A DNA stretch of 22,633 bases from NCBI GenBank assembly GCA_947445425.1, contig CANFFA010000003.1, forward strand, positions 1 to 22,633, in the 5' to 3' direction. The position numbers and the translations under genes are program-made. This stretch comes from Paludibacteraceae bacterium. Its GTDB lineage: Bacteria > Bacteroidota > Bacteroidia > Bacteroidales > Paludibacteraceae. Positions 7,611 to 16,245 of this stretch are shown here, piece by piece (the stretch's first letter is position 1; every line of letters begins with the position of its first letter). Under the pieces are notes generated by a model. The model was given only the letters and a program-made list of their open reading frames with translations. It did no database searches and was not told the origin of the DNA.

Positions 7611-9545
7611 ATGAGAACATTTTATCGATGCCCCAAAAGACTATTTTCTATCTCGTTTTTCATTCTAACCGCTTTCATTTTTTTCTTGCATTTGAATTCA
7701 AATGCAGCAGAAGCAGCATCTACGAAGCCAATGACCGTGCAAAATCCAGGAATAATTAAACATTCTGATGTTGTTTTTATGTACGACCAATTTAAAAACT
7801 ATAAAGACTTCGGTTGTACAGTGCTGGGTTGGGAAGGTAAAAAAGATAAAGTTTTGATTCAGAGTGCATACGACAATGGATTACGACTTTTTGCTGTTAG
7901 CATCGGACTGCTTACTGAGGTTACAGATATGATTAAGTTCGATGAGGAACACTGCTTAGAAGGGTCAGTTGTCGATTTTGGAGGAGAACCCTTTGTCTGT
8001 CCGTGGCTTTGGGATGCAAAATACAAAAACCATAGAGCTTACTGGTGGTGTACCAATACACCTTATGTGAAAAATTATTTTTCATCTACCATGGCACGCC
8101 GAATGACAATTGGTGCTACCGGTCTTCACGTGGACGATTTTAGAGGTGGTGCAGGAGCTTTGGCATATATTGGAGGATGTTTTTGCCCTCATTGTATGAA
8201 TGGATTCACGAAATGGCTTCAAGAGAAATCAGCTAGTGATAAATTGATAAAAACACAATTGACTGAGGCTAACGTACCCAAACTGGAACATTTTAATTAT
8301 AAAGAATTTCTGACCCAAAAAGGTTATAACAAAGAGAAGTATCTGAAAACTTATAAGACAGCCCCACTTTATTCATTATTTGCTGAGTATCAGATTACAA
8401 GTGCCGTAAATTTTGTCAGAGATTTACATGCTCAAGCAAAAAAAACATCTGGAAATCCCAATCTAACGTTAAGTGCAAATGATGATTTGACCGATGAGCA
8501 TGGAAGATCCATGGCTCCATATTTGACTTATTTATGTGCAGAACTTCAGCAACATCACGCAGAAACTTTAAGACCAACAAACGCTCCTATTTATTCCTAT
8601 AAATTAGGAGATGGTTTCCGTCGTCCGTTTACCAGTACAGCATCCGGTCATGATTGGGCCTTTATCAAGGTAAACAAAAAAGTTTGTTTAGTCCGCTCCT
8701 GGACAGCACTTTCTTATGCTATGGGACATAATTTTATGGCACCTGCTTATCAGTGGGCCTATACAGAGAAGCTCGGTACTCATTGGTATACTCCTGAAAA
8801 AGGAGATTTTGAAGGGATTCACCGTTTTATTCGCGAAAATGCAAGCTTGTTTGACAATTACGAACCGATAGCGCCCACCACCCTTATTTTCGACAATAAA
8901 GCCAACCGTTTGTCTCAAGATTCAGATGCAATAGTCAGAAAAATCAGCATCGAATTGGTGAAGAGGAATATCCCATTTAAGATTGAGATTGCTGGAGATG
9001 AGTTTCTGCCGCAATATAGAATTGGAAAAAAAGAGATAGGCAATGCACAAGCAGTGATAGTTGCCAAACAACCGCTGATGGATAAGGAACAACTAAAAGT
9101 GCTAGAATCGGCAGGGAAACAAGGTCGTATAGTTCGTTGGCCTGATGCTGTTAAATTAGAGTCACTTATCGGCACACCGATAAAGATTAGTGGTGGTGCA
9201 TCAGATAAAGATTCAATTATGATCTTTTTGCGTCAGAATCCAACGAATAAATTAGCACCCATTGTTATCCATGTTTTGAACAGGGATTATCAGGCAACAA
9301 CGGATATGATGCGTGAGAAAAAGGATTTTTACATTGAAATAGATAGCAAGATTCTGAATAACAGACAATTTACAAAGGCGAAATTCTACACTCCTGATTT
9401 ATCGAAAGCCACATTTGAAAAGTTTGGTCAGGCAGAAGGCACACACTTTACAACTGTTGAAAATTTGAAGGTGGAAAATGGGAAATCTGTGGTAAGAATT
9501 AAAGTGAATAAATTGAACGAGTGGGGAATTATTGCACTCGAATAA
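7611..9545 (+). CDS. Secreted TIM-barrel-like protein, putative new glycoside hydrolase
   Basis: I do not recognise a named family. Seen in 644 residues: a long signal peptide (about 1-33, hydrophobic FSISFFILTAFIFFLHL) and an N-terminal region to about 415 that looks like a glycosidase TIM barrel. That region contains ATGLHVDDFRGG (Asp175, Asp176) and GGCFCPHCMNGFTKWL, with Cys190, Cys192 and Cys195 followed by an aromatic-rich helix. The CxCxxC.xxFxxWL pattern recalls GH42-type and related clan GH-A enzymes. About 420-520 looks like a Rossmann or glutamine-amidotransferase-like domain (the position of the GH42 trimerisation domain), and the rest is beta-rich. It leads a unit with an esterase-like gene and a GH92 mannosidase, so a role in the same glycan is inferred. 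Catalytic residues are not established. Confidence 0.6.
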   Translation: MRTFYRCPKRLFSISFFILTAFIFFLHLNSNAAEAASTKPMTVQNPGIIKHSDVVFMYDQFKNYKDFGCTVLGWEGKKDKVLIQSAYDNGLRLFAVSIGLLTEVTDMIKFDEEHCLEGSVVDFGGEPFVCPWLWDAKYKNHRAYWWCTNTPYVKNYFSSTMARRMTIGATGLHVDDFRGGAGALAYIGGCFCPHCMNGFTKWLQEKSASDKLIKTQLTEANVPKLEHFNYKEFLTQKGYNKEKYLKTYKTAPLYSLFAEYQITSAVNFVRDLHAQAKKTSGNPNLTLSANDDLTDEHGRSMAPYLTYLCAELQQHHAETLRPTNAPIYSYKLGDGFRRPFTSTASGHDWAFIKVNKKVCLVRSWTALSYAMGHNFMAPAYQWAYTEKLGTHWYTPEKGDFEGIHRFIRENASLFDNYEPIAPTTLIFDNKANRLSQDSDAIVRKISIELVKRNIPFKIEIAGDEFLPQYRIGKKEIGNAQAVIVAKQPLMDKEQLKVLESAGKQGRIVRWPDAVKLESLIGTPIKISGGASDKDSIMIFLRQNPTNKLAPIVIHVLNRDYQATTDMMREKKDFYIEIDSKILNNRQFTKAKFYTPDLSKATFEKFGQAEGTHFTTVENLKVENGKSVVRIKVNKLNEWGIIALE

Positions 9546-9680
9546 CAATTTAAGAATAGGTTTGAATCGATATATTAGCAATCAATCATTTACACATAAA
9601 ATAGTCATGCACAAAATGCACTAAAGAGCGTGAAAATAAAGAGTTTAGATATATCACAACAAACACCTTTGCAGCCCAAT

Positions 9681-9721
9681 CATTGGCACATTGGCATATT
9701 ATTTAATTAGCATATTATTTA
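9681..9721. repeat. Short tandem repeats before the SGNH gene
   Basis: CATTGGCA is repeated directly (9681-9688, 9689-9696), and GCATATTATTTA occurs at 9694-9705 and again at 9710-9721, just before the ATG at 9725. These are low-complexity intergenic repeats. The gap 9546-9724 otherwise holds a possible TAGGTTTG -7 box at 9557-9564, but without a well-placed -33 element. Confidence 0.5.
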
Positions 9722-9724
9722 CGC

Positions 9725-10534
9725 ATGAAACTAATAAATTTTATTATCGCTGCTATCATAATACTTAGTAACAGCTTTCATCCATTATACAGCAATACAC
9801 CTCAGGTTGTAAATAATAAATTAAAAGCTAAGCTGCATAAACAGGTTGTTATTTTCAGTAAATCAAACATACAAATCGTTAACGCTGGAATACCAGGCAA
9901 TAACTCGTCAGACCTCCTCAATAGGTTTGATCAGGAGATTAATCAGGCAAAACCCGACCTGGCTATAATTATGGTCGGAACAAATGATATGCTGAATACG
10001 AAAAATCTGGTCACTTACAGCAATTATAGGTCTAACCTGAGAACGATGGTTACTCGTTTAAAAGACAAAGGGATAAAACCACTATTAATCTGTCCACCTC
10101 CTGCGGATACTGCTTATTTATACGAACGACATGACCGGAAGGCTTATGCAGAAATGCCCAATGAGAAAATGGATTCAGTGAGGAATATCATCAAAGAACT
10201 TGCTGTGGAAAATAGTTGTGGTTATGTAGATGTTTACGATGCTTTTGTAAAACTTAAAGTGCCTAAACACAATAGTGACGACTATATTCGAAACGAGATA
10301 AATAGCAATGCCAGAGATGGTGTACACCCCACTCCCAAAGGATATGATTTAATCGCCAAAGCGGTATTTAATTATCTGATAACAACTAAAACAGTGTTTT
10401 CTGGAATGAAGATTATCTGTTTAGGTGACTCGATAACCAATGGTGTGCATGTAAAAGGTGCTGGTACTGCAACCGGAGAAACGTATCCCGGAGTTTTGTA
10501 TTGTTTGTTGGATAGTTACATTCATAAAAATTAG
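9725..10534 (+). CDS. SGNH/GDSL hydrolase with circularly permuted motif order
   Basis: Probable secreted carbohydrate esterase (deacetylase-like). Seen in 269 residues: signal peptide about 1-23, then the SGNH blocks in unusual order. Block II is NAGIPGNNSSDLL (Gly55), block III is MVGTNDM (Gly85-Asp88) and block V is DGVHPTPKGYD (Asp198, His201). Block I, which normally opens the domain, is instead at the C-terminus: ICLGDSITNG (Ser236). It is followed by a TYPGVLYCLLDSYI helix that would normally lead into the block II strand. The N-terminal helix TPQVVNNKLKAKLHK could be a second copy of that helix. All four blocks are present once, so a functional permuted domain is plausible. It lies 44 bp before the GH92 gene, in the same unit. 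The alternative is a broken remnant of a tandem SGNH fusion. Confidence 0.8.
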   Translation: MKLINFIIAAIIILSNSFHPLYSNTPQVVNNKLKAKLHKQVVIFSKSNIQIVNAGIPGNNSSDLLNRFDQEINQAKPDLAIIMVGTNDMLNTKNLVTYSNYRSNLRTMVTRLKDKGIKPLLICPPPADTAYLYERHDRKAYAEMPNEKMDSVRNIIKELAVENSCGYVDVYDAFVKLKVPKHNSDDYIRNEINSNARDGVHPTPKGYDLIAKAVFNYLITTKTVFSGMKIICLGDSITNGVHVKGAGTATGETYPGVLYCLLDSYIHKN

Positions 10535-10578
10535 GTTTCCATCATAAAAGCAGACGCAATCAAATAATAAAATAGCAT

Positions 10579-12960
10579 ATGAATCAAACACGAATTGTCC
10601 GAAATGTAAAGCTGGTTTTAATGATTGGCATATTTTTAAGTTTTTTTCAATTCACCCCACTTCATGGTTCAAAACCTGAATTTGTAGTTGATTATGTCAA
10701 TACACTTATCGGGACTGCGCGAAAAACCGAAGGTGGCGCTTTACCTTCTGTAACTGTTCCATTTGGAAGAACTCACCTGGTGGCAATGACGAACCTGAAT
10801 TTCGTAGGTCAGATGCCTTATCATTACGAGGGTAAAAAGATTGTGGGATTTATGGCAACGCATCAGCCAGCGCCGTGGATGGGAGATTATGGTAATTTTT
10901 CGATTTTCCCAACCTTAGGAGAATCTATACCTTGCGATAACACCGATTTTTACAGACTTGATCACCAAAAAGAGATAGCCAAACCCTATTATTACAGTGC
11001 CGATTTGGTGCATGCCCATAATCAATATGCCATGAAGTCGGAGATTGCTGGCGTAGGTGATGGAGGAGTTTTCCGCTTTACATTTAATAAAAAAGGGGAG
11101 CAGGGTTTGTTTATTCAAGCTTCGCCAAAGTCTGTTAATGACTCGCTCAAATCTTATCTTGCACAATTTGGGTTGACTGAATCTTCTGCAAAAAAGACCA
11201 TTGGAAATGGATATATTCAAATTGATGTTGCGAACAATGCAGTGTATGGATATAATGCCAACCGACAGGATGCCGATTTAGGTGCTCCACTGGATAATTT
11301 CAAGGGCCATTTCTATATGCGGTTTAATAAGAAAATCAAATCGTTTGGGACCTGGGATTATCGTTACGGGAAAATGCCCAATAGAACTACACAGTTGGGA
11401 ATAAATGTAGGTGCTTATCTTGTTTTTGAAGAGGACGATCAAGCACTTGAAGTTCGTGTAGCGACCTCGTTTATCGATAAAATGCAGGTGATGGCAAATT
11501 ACAACAAAAAGATTGAAAACCGGAGTTTTGAATCGTTGGTAGAACAGACTAAACAGGTTTGGGAAAAAGAGTTATCCCGCGTGAGCGTAGATACCAAAAG
11601 CGAAAACGACAAAATTATCTTTTATACCGCTGTCTATCATACTTTATTATACCCACGAATCTTTTCAGAAGATGGAAGGTATTATAGTGCTTTTGATGAC
11701 CAAATTCATCCGGGAGATAGTTATACAGCTTTTTCCACATGGGATACCTTTCGAGCACAACACCCATGGTTGATACTGATTGCTCCAGAGCGCGTTGGAC
11801 CCATGATACAGGCCTTGCTCCAAAACTACAAAGAGGGAGGTTGGCTTCCCAAGTGGCCCAACCCAGGTGAAACAGCCATTATGATTGGATCACACACTGA
11901 TGCCATTATTGCAGATGCTTATATTAAAGGAATTCGTAATTATGATGTAAATCTAGCGTATGAAGCGGTTCGAAAGAATGCATTTACATTACCCTACGGA
12001 GATATTGGGGGTGATGATTTTTATTCTGACGTAACGATGTACAATGTAAAGAAACCGGAATTCAGAGCAAAAGATGCAGGAAATTACTGGTGGGACCGTT
12101 CTACGTGGAACGGAGGTGTTGAGTCGCGTGGTGGATTGACCCATTATCTGAAATATGGATTTGTACCGATTGACTACACATACGAGAGCGTAAGTCGCAC
12201 CATCGAATTTGGCGTAGATGATTACTGTATTGCACAAATGGCAAAGGAGTTGGGGAAAACAGACGATTATACCGAATTGATGAAAAGGGCGAAATACTAT
12301 AAGAATTTATACAATCCCCAAACTGGTTTTTTTGCTCCTCGCTACCACGACGGACGTTGGTTCGAGAAACCCAATGAAGGATTTACTGAAGGTTCACCCT
12401 GGACCTATCGCTTCGGTGCAATGCACGATGTAAATGGAATGGTAGAGCTGATGGGTGGTGAAAAGATTTTTACACAACGACTAGACAGCAACTTTGTCGG
12501 CAAACACTACCGTCACGACAATGAGCCAGGGCATCATTATATCTACCTGTATGATTGGGTGGGAGTCTATTCCAAAACACAAGCATTGGCTCGCGAAAAT
12601 TTTCGGAAGAACTATACTGCAGATCCGGCTTACGGAATCAATGGAAATGACGATTGCGGTCAAATGTCTGCCTGGTATCTCTTTACGGCGATGGGCTTTT
12701 ATCCCGTAGCACCTGCAAGTGGAGAATATGCTTTTGGTGCACCGCAATTTTCAAACATGACGGTCTACCTGGATTCGTCAAAATCCAAAAAACTGGAAAT
12801 CGTAGCACATGATTTTTCTGAAAAGAATCTCTATGTAAAAAAGGTAACCGTAAATGGAGTTTTGCAAAAAAGTCCTTTTTTGAAACACAATCAGATAAAA
12901 AATGGGGGACTGATAGAATATTGGATGGATGCGAAGCCTGCTTATACCTTTAAAAAGTGA
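10579..12960 (+). CDS. GH92 alpha-mannosidase
   Basis: Secreted, calcium-dependent inverting exo-alpha-mannosidase of family GH92, which in Bacteroidota trims mannose from N-glycans, mannans and similar polymers. Seen in 793 residues: signal peptide about 1-30; N-terminal beta-sandwich beginning VDYVNTLIGTARKTEGGALP and GRTHLVAMTN; an (alpha/alpha)6 barrel with YTAFSTWDTFRAQHPWLILI, HTDAIIADAYIKGIRNYD, DNEPGHHYIYLYDWVG (Glu649 region, expected general acid) and GNDDCGQMSAWYLFTAMGFY (Asp691/Asp692 region, expected general base), then YPVAPASGEYAFGAP. The length is typical. The linkage specificity cannot be read from sequence by eye. It is the last gene of its unit and is followed by a strong palindrome. 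Confidence 0.95.
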   Translation: MNQTRIVRNVKLVLMIGIFLSFFQFTPLHGSKPEFVVDYVNTLIGTARKTEGGALPSVTVPFGRTHLVAMTNLNFVGQMPYHYEGKKIVGFMATHQPAPWMGDYGNFSIFPTLGESIPCDNTDFYRLDHQKEIAKPYYYSADLVHAHNQYAMKSEIAGVGDGGVFRFTFNKKGEQGLFIQASPKSVNDSLKSYLAQFGLTESSAKKTIGNGYIQIDVANNAVYGYNANRQDADLGAPLDNFKGHFYMRFNKKIKSFGTWDYRYGKMPNRTTQLGINVGAYLVFEEDDQALEVRVATSFIDKMQVMANYNKKIENRSFESLVEQTKQVWEKELSRVSVDTKSENDKIIFYTAVYHTLLYPRIFSEDGRYYSAFDDQIHPGDSYTAFSTWDTFRAQHPWLILIAPERVGPMIQALLQNYKEGGWLPKWPNPGETAIMIGSHTDAIIADAYIKGIRNYDVNLAYEAVRKNAFTLPYGDIGGDDFYSDVTMYNVKKPEFRAKDAGNYWWDRSTWNGGVESRGGLTHYLKYGFVPIDYTYESVSRTIEFGVDDYCIAQMAKELGKTDDYTELMKRAKYYKNLYNPQTGFFAPRYHDGRWFEKPNEGFTEGSPWTYRFGAMHDVNGMVELMGGEKIFTQRLDSNFVGKHYRHDNEPGHHYIYLYDWVGVYSKTQALARENFRKNYTADPAYGINGNDDCGQMSAWYLFTAMGFYPVAPASGEYAFGAPQFSNMTVYLDSSKSKKLEIVAHDFSEKNLYVKKVTVNGVLQKSPFLKHNQIKNGGLIEYWMDAKPAYTFKK

Positions 12961-12986
12961 TAGTTTTTTTTGAAATTAGATCTTAT

Positions 12987-13120
12987 GCGAAAGTAATTTT
13001 ATTGCATTTGATACAAAAGAGCAAAGAATAAAGACATATTGCAATGTCTTTATTCTTTGCTCTTTTGTCATTTTATTCACTTGTCATTTTTGACTTATCA
13101 TAGCAAAAGTTTACTTTCGC
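12987..13120. repeat. Nested palindrome / terminator-like hairpin after GH92
   Basis: Seen: a perfect 24-bp inverted repeat, arms 13014-13037 and 13044-13067 around the loop ATTGCA, containing GAGCAAAGAATAAAGACAT. It sits inside an outer inverted repeat, GCGAAAGTAA (12987-12996) with TTACTTTCGC (13111-13120), which extends imperfectly inward. It probably ends the GH92 transcript, although no T-tract directly follows the inner stem. The symmetry over 134 bp also suits a small palindromic mobile element. The gap 12961-13262 holds this, motif copy D and an AT-rich leader. Confidence 0.75.
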
Positions 13121-13159
13121 AAAAAAGTCTATTGAATGGTTATCGCAATTAATTTCAAC

Positions 13160-13207
13160 TTTTTTTATTCCCGAATAGTGGAAAAACAAAGCTGAGCTGT
13201 AAATAAT
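13160..13207 (+). promoter_or_regulatory. ECF-type promoter motif, copy D (before the sus operon)
   Basis: Seven T (13160-13166), 10-nt spacer, AGTGGAA 13177-13183, 13 nt, CTGTAAATAAT 13197-13207 (one change from copies A-C). It lies 55 nt before the ATG at 13263 that opens the five-gene sus operon. Unlike copies B and C, its T-tract is separate from the preceding hairpin, so the T-tract seems to belong to the motif itself. Confidence 0.6.
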
Positions 13208-13262
13208 ATAACAGCATAAAAAAATATTAAGTACTTAAAATCTATAATTACAGGTATTGAGC

Positions 13263-14222
13263 ATGGAAAAGAAAATAGAAACACTACAATTACTTCAAAA
13301 TAGACGTAATTTTTTAAAAAATGCAGGAGCAATAGGTCTGGGGTTACTTGCCTCCCCTCTGCTGACAGATTTGTTTGCTCAAAACACCCCAAACATCCCA
13401 AAAAAGGAGGGAAAGTCAGACAAGTTAATTCCTTTTGAAGATCCGAATGCGCCGTGGACAATGACTCATTCCGGTCAGGATCAACATACAATAGCGGAAA
13501 TTGAGTCGGCATATAAAGAGATGAATCCCGTTCAATACTATCCAGCCTCTGATCGTTGGCTCAATTTACCCATTGTTTATAAAGCTTTAACTGGATCCAA
13601 CACAAAGCTTAGTATTGTAATGCTTGGAGATAGTATTGTTAATGATACCTACCGCTCACAGTGGGATAATCTTGTATTACAACCTGCTTATCCAAATTGT
13701 AAAATTTCTTGTGTAGCAATTGTGCGTGGCAGTACTGGTTGCTGGTATTATAAAGAAGGAAACAACATAGAAAAATATGTACTTCCTCATAACCCCGATC
13801 TACTAATCATTGGAGGGATATCTCAGAAAGATGATATTGACTCCATACGTGAGGTGATAAAAAAAGTACATTCTGCCCGTAAATGCGATGTATTACTGAT
13901 GACTAAAAGTTACGGAGAGGTGTCTGGAAAAGTTACCAAACGCTATGCCGATCCTTACCTCGATTATATACCTGGAAAGGTAGAAAATGGCTGGTCATAT
14001 GATATCCCTACCGACCCAAAAGATTACAGACGTCAATTATTAGAATTGGCTCAAGAAACAAAATCCGGATTTTTAGATATGACAGCACCATGGGGCACCT
14101 ATATTCGCCAGTCTGGAAAACCGCTCGATTACTTTAAACGAGATATCATACATGCCAATGTTAAAGGTGAGCAAATTATAGGACGAATTTTGGCCGCTCA
14201 TCTATCACCAGTAAAATTTTAA
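13263..14222 (+). CDS. SGNH hydrolase with Tat-type signal
   Basis: Probable periplasmic carbohydrate esterase. The frame is open from TTG 13257, but ATG 13263 is the better start and gives 319 residues. Seen: a twin-arginine-like signal NRRNFLKNAGAIGLGLLA (Arg14, Arg15) with cleavage near DLFAQ; a pro-rich spacer; block I IVMLGDSIVND (Ser124); VRGSTGCWYY in the block II place; IIGGISQKDD in the block III place, where the usual GxND is not canonical; and block V DIIHANVKGEQIIGR (Asp294, His297). The order is normal, unlike the enzyme at 9725. It is the first gene of the operon, 23 bp before GH127. The ester it cleaves is unknown; acetyl is the usual guess. Confidence 0.82.
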   Translation: MEKKIETLQLLQNRRNFLKNAGAIGLGLLASPLLTDLFAQNTPNIPKKEGKSDKLIPFEDPNAPWTMTHSGQDQHTIAEIESAYKEMNPVQYYPASDRWLNLPIVYKALTGSNTKLSIVMLGDSIVNDTYRSQWDNLVLQPAYPNCKISCVAIVRGSTGCWYYKEGNNIEKYVLPHNPDLLIIGGISQKDDIDSIREVIKKVHSARKCDVLLMTKSYGEVSGKVTKRYADPYLDYIPGKVENGWSYDIPTDPKDYRRQLLELAQETKSGFLDMTAPWGTYIRQSGKPLDYFKRDIIHANVKGEQIIGRILAAHLSPVKF

Positions 14223-14245
14223 TATCAAACTCAAATAAACTATCC

Positions 14246-16213
14246 ATGAAATTAAAAACTTATACAAAATGGCTCCTGATTGCTGTAATCTGCATCAGTA
14301 ATACTTATCTCTTCTCTCAATCGAATGCGGTATTTAAAGAGACGGAGTTGTCGAAAATCAAACCCAAAGGGTGGTTGAATACAATGTTGAAGACTCAGCG
14401 AGATGGATTGACGGGGAATATAGCAGTTTCCGGCAAACCTTTTACCTTTGAAGGTTGGGGTTTTGCTAAAGATAAAAAGATGGATAATTGGGAGCCTTTT
14501 GAACAAACAGCTTACTGGGCGGATGGTGCATTACGTTGTGGTTATTTAATTGATGATAATAACCTGAAAGAGAGAGTTAAGAAATGGATTACCTACCAAA
14601 TTGACTCAGCCGCTGTGGATGGAGCCTTAGGACCTAAAGATATTAAAAGTTTGTGGCCGGAAGTGGTTTTTTTCAGGGCAATGATGGCAGAGTATTCAGC
14701 CACAAAAGACAAAAAAGTGTTGGATGCCTTAATTCGGAATTACAACTCGCCAAAATATTCCAAATTATCGGGTAAAGAACTTGACTACAGCGGCGAACGC
14801 ATGATGTTGCACATTGAAATTATGCTTTGGCTCTACCAGCAAACAAATGATGTTTCGTATATAAACCGTTCGGTGGAGACTTATGACCGCTTTTGTGGGG
14901 AATTTGAAAAGATGTCACTTAGTGCTTTATTGTCGGATGCTATACCTCATTGGCATGGGGTGAGTTATGCCGAAAATATAAAAATACCGGCTTTGTTGTA
15001 TATGTATACCGGTAAAAAGCTCTATTTAGATGCTGCCCAAAATGCCATACGCAAAGTGTATAAATACCATGGATTGGTGGATGGTTTACCTTCATGTAAC
15101 GAAGGGCACGATGGAAATGCCAGTAATCAAGTTCATGAAACCTGTACGGCAACCGACATGCAATGGACTCTGGGGTATATGTTGGAGGCAACCGGTGATG
15201 CCAAATGGGCAGATTTGATAGAAAAAATTTGTTTTAATGCTGGTATGGGATCGGTTACAAAAGATTTTAAATCCCACCAATACTATTCTGGTCCAAATCA
15301 ATGTATAGCCGACTCTATGTCGAGCCACTGGAATTCACATGTGTGGTTTTGTCGTGAGAGTACCTATCGGATGGCCTATCGTCTCAATTTTGGGGTGTTT
15401 TGTTGTACCGGTAACATCAATCGGCTTCTTCCAGTTTTTTCTTCGCGTATGTGGATGACCAAAGGGGATGATGGTATCGTGGCATCCTTGTATTCTCCCT
15501 CTACTTATACTACTAAAATCGGAAAAAATGGAGAAGAAGTAACAATAGACGAAATGACCAATTATCCCTTTGATGAAAATGTAAAATTTAAAATATCTAC
15601 AAAAGAAGCTACTGCATTTTCATTTTGGGTAAGAATTCCCGAATGGTGTAAAAAAGGCTCTATCAGCATTAACGGAAAGAAAAGTGCTATAAAATGTTTA
15701 CAAGGTACTTACGTGGAGGTAAAACGTAGTTTCCAAAACGGAGATGTAGTATCGGTAGATTTGCCCATGGAGGTGCAGGTAATTCCTTGGCAGGAGAATG
15801 GAATGGCTTTTGAACGTGGACCATTGGTTTACTCCTATAGTGTCCCCACTAAAGCAACGGCTATAGAAACCAGACAATTAAACGGACAATTTTTCAGTAC
15901 TTATGATATGAAACCTGATGGGAATTGGAACTATGCACCCTTGGTGGGCATTGGGAAAGAGGCTGTGGATGTGAAAGTTGTCAAGAGTACTAATTTTGAA
16001 AATCCATGGAATCCACTTACGACACCGGTACAATTAGAGGTCAATGCAGTTCCTGCGACAAACTGGGAGATACGGCATAAACATTTCACCCCAGTATTGC
16101 CTGGATTTGTGGATAAGGGAGCCCCTGAAACCATAAAATTAGTTCCGTTGGGAACAACAACACTTCGGATGACAGTTTTTCCAGATCTGGAAAAAAGATT
16201 CTCAAAACAATAA
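14246..16213 (+). CDS. GH127-type beta-L-arabinofuranosidase-like enzyme (DUF1680)
   Basis: Secreted glycosidase of the GH127/DUF1680 superfamily. Known members remove beta-L-arabinofuranose, and one branch acts on aceric acid in rhamnogalacturonan II, using a zinc-bound cysteine nucleophile. Seen in 655 residues: signal peptide 1-25; (alpha/alpha)6 barrel about 35-425; CNEGHDGN (Glu286, candidate acid), VHETCTATDMQWTLGYM (Glu298 and Cys300, candidate zinc ligands) and FGVFCCTGNINRLLP (Cys386 and Cys387, nucleophile/zinc pair); then beta-sandwich domains with ISTKEATAFSFWVRIPEWC and FERGPLVYSYS. All four expected metal-site residues are present, so activity is plausible. It lies 32 bp before susC2. 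Related families (GH137, GH142, GH146) share the fold and cannot be wholly excluded. Confidence 0.88.
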   Translation: MKLKTYTKWLLIAVICISNTYLFSQSNAVFKETELSKIKPKGWLNTMLKTQRDGLTGNIAVSGKPFTFEGWGFAKDKKMDNWEPFEQTAYWADGALRCGYLIDDNNLKERVKKWITYQIDSAAVDGALGPKDIKSLWPEVVFFRAMMAEYSATKDKKVLDALIRNYNSPKYSKLSGKELDYSGERMMLHIEIMLWLYQQTNDVSYINRSVETYDRFCGEFEKMSLSALLSDAIPHWHGVSYAENIKIPALLYMYTGKKLYLDAAQNAIRKVYKYHGLVDGLPSCNEGHDGNASNQVHETCTATDMQWTLGYMLEATGDAKWADLIEKICFNAGMGSVTKDFKSHQYYSGPNQCIADSMSSHWNSHVWFCRESTYRMAYRLNFGVFCCTGNINRLLPVFSSRMWMTKGDDGIVASLYSPSTYTTKIGKNGEEVTIDEMTNYPFDENVKFKISTKEATAFSFWVRIPEWCKKGSISINGKKSAIKCLQGTYVEVKRSFQNGDVVSVDLPMEVQVIPWQENGMAFERGPLVYSYSVPTKATAIETRQLNGQFFSTYDMKPDGNWNYAPLVGIGKEAVDVKVVKSTNFENPWNPLTTPVQLEVNAVPATNWEIRHKHFTPVLPGFVDKGAPETIKLVPLGTTTLRMTVFPDLEKRFSKQ

Positions 16214-16245
16214 TAAGAGTGCTTCTAACCATAATTATCTAAATC

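Noticed and set aside
12494..12709. Additional + strand reading frame inside GH92, and similar ones at 6013-6264, 15030-15218 and 20270-20455
   Set aside because: They lie wholly inside conserved parts of GH92, GH29, GH127 and SusD in another frame and look like no known protein.
13257..13262. TTG start for the Tat-type SGNH gene
   Set aside because: ATG at 13263 is two codons downstream and retains the full twin-arginine signal; nothing supports the rarer codon. The same reasoning moves the last gene from TTG 21163 to ATG 21169.
13165..13512. Minus-strand 115-residue reading frame overlapping the SGNH start
   Set aside because: It overlaps motif copy D and the start of a well-supported + strand gene, has no recognisable domain, and is the shadow of real coding sequence.
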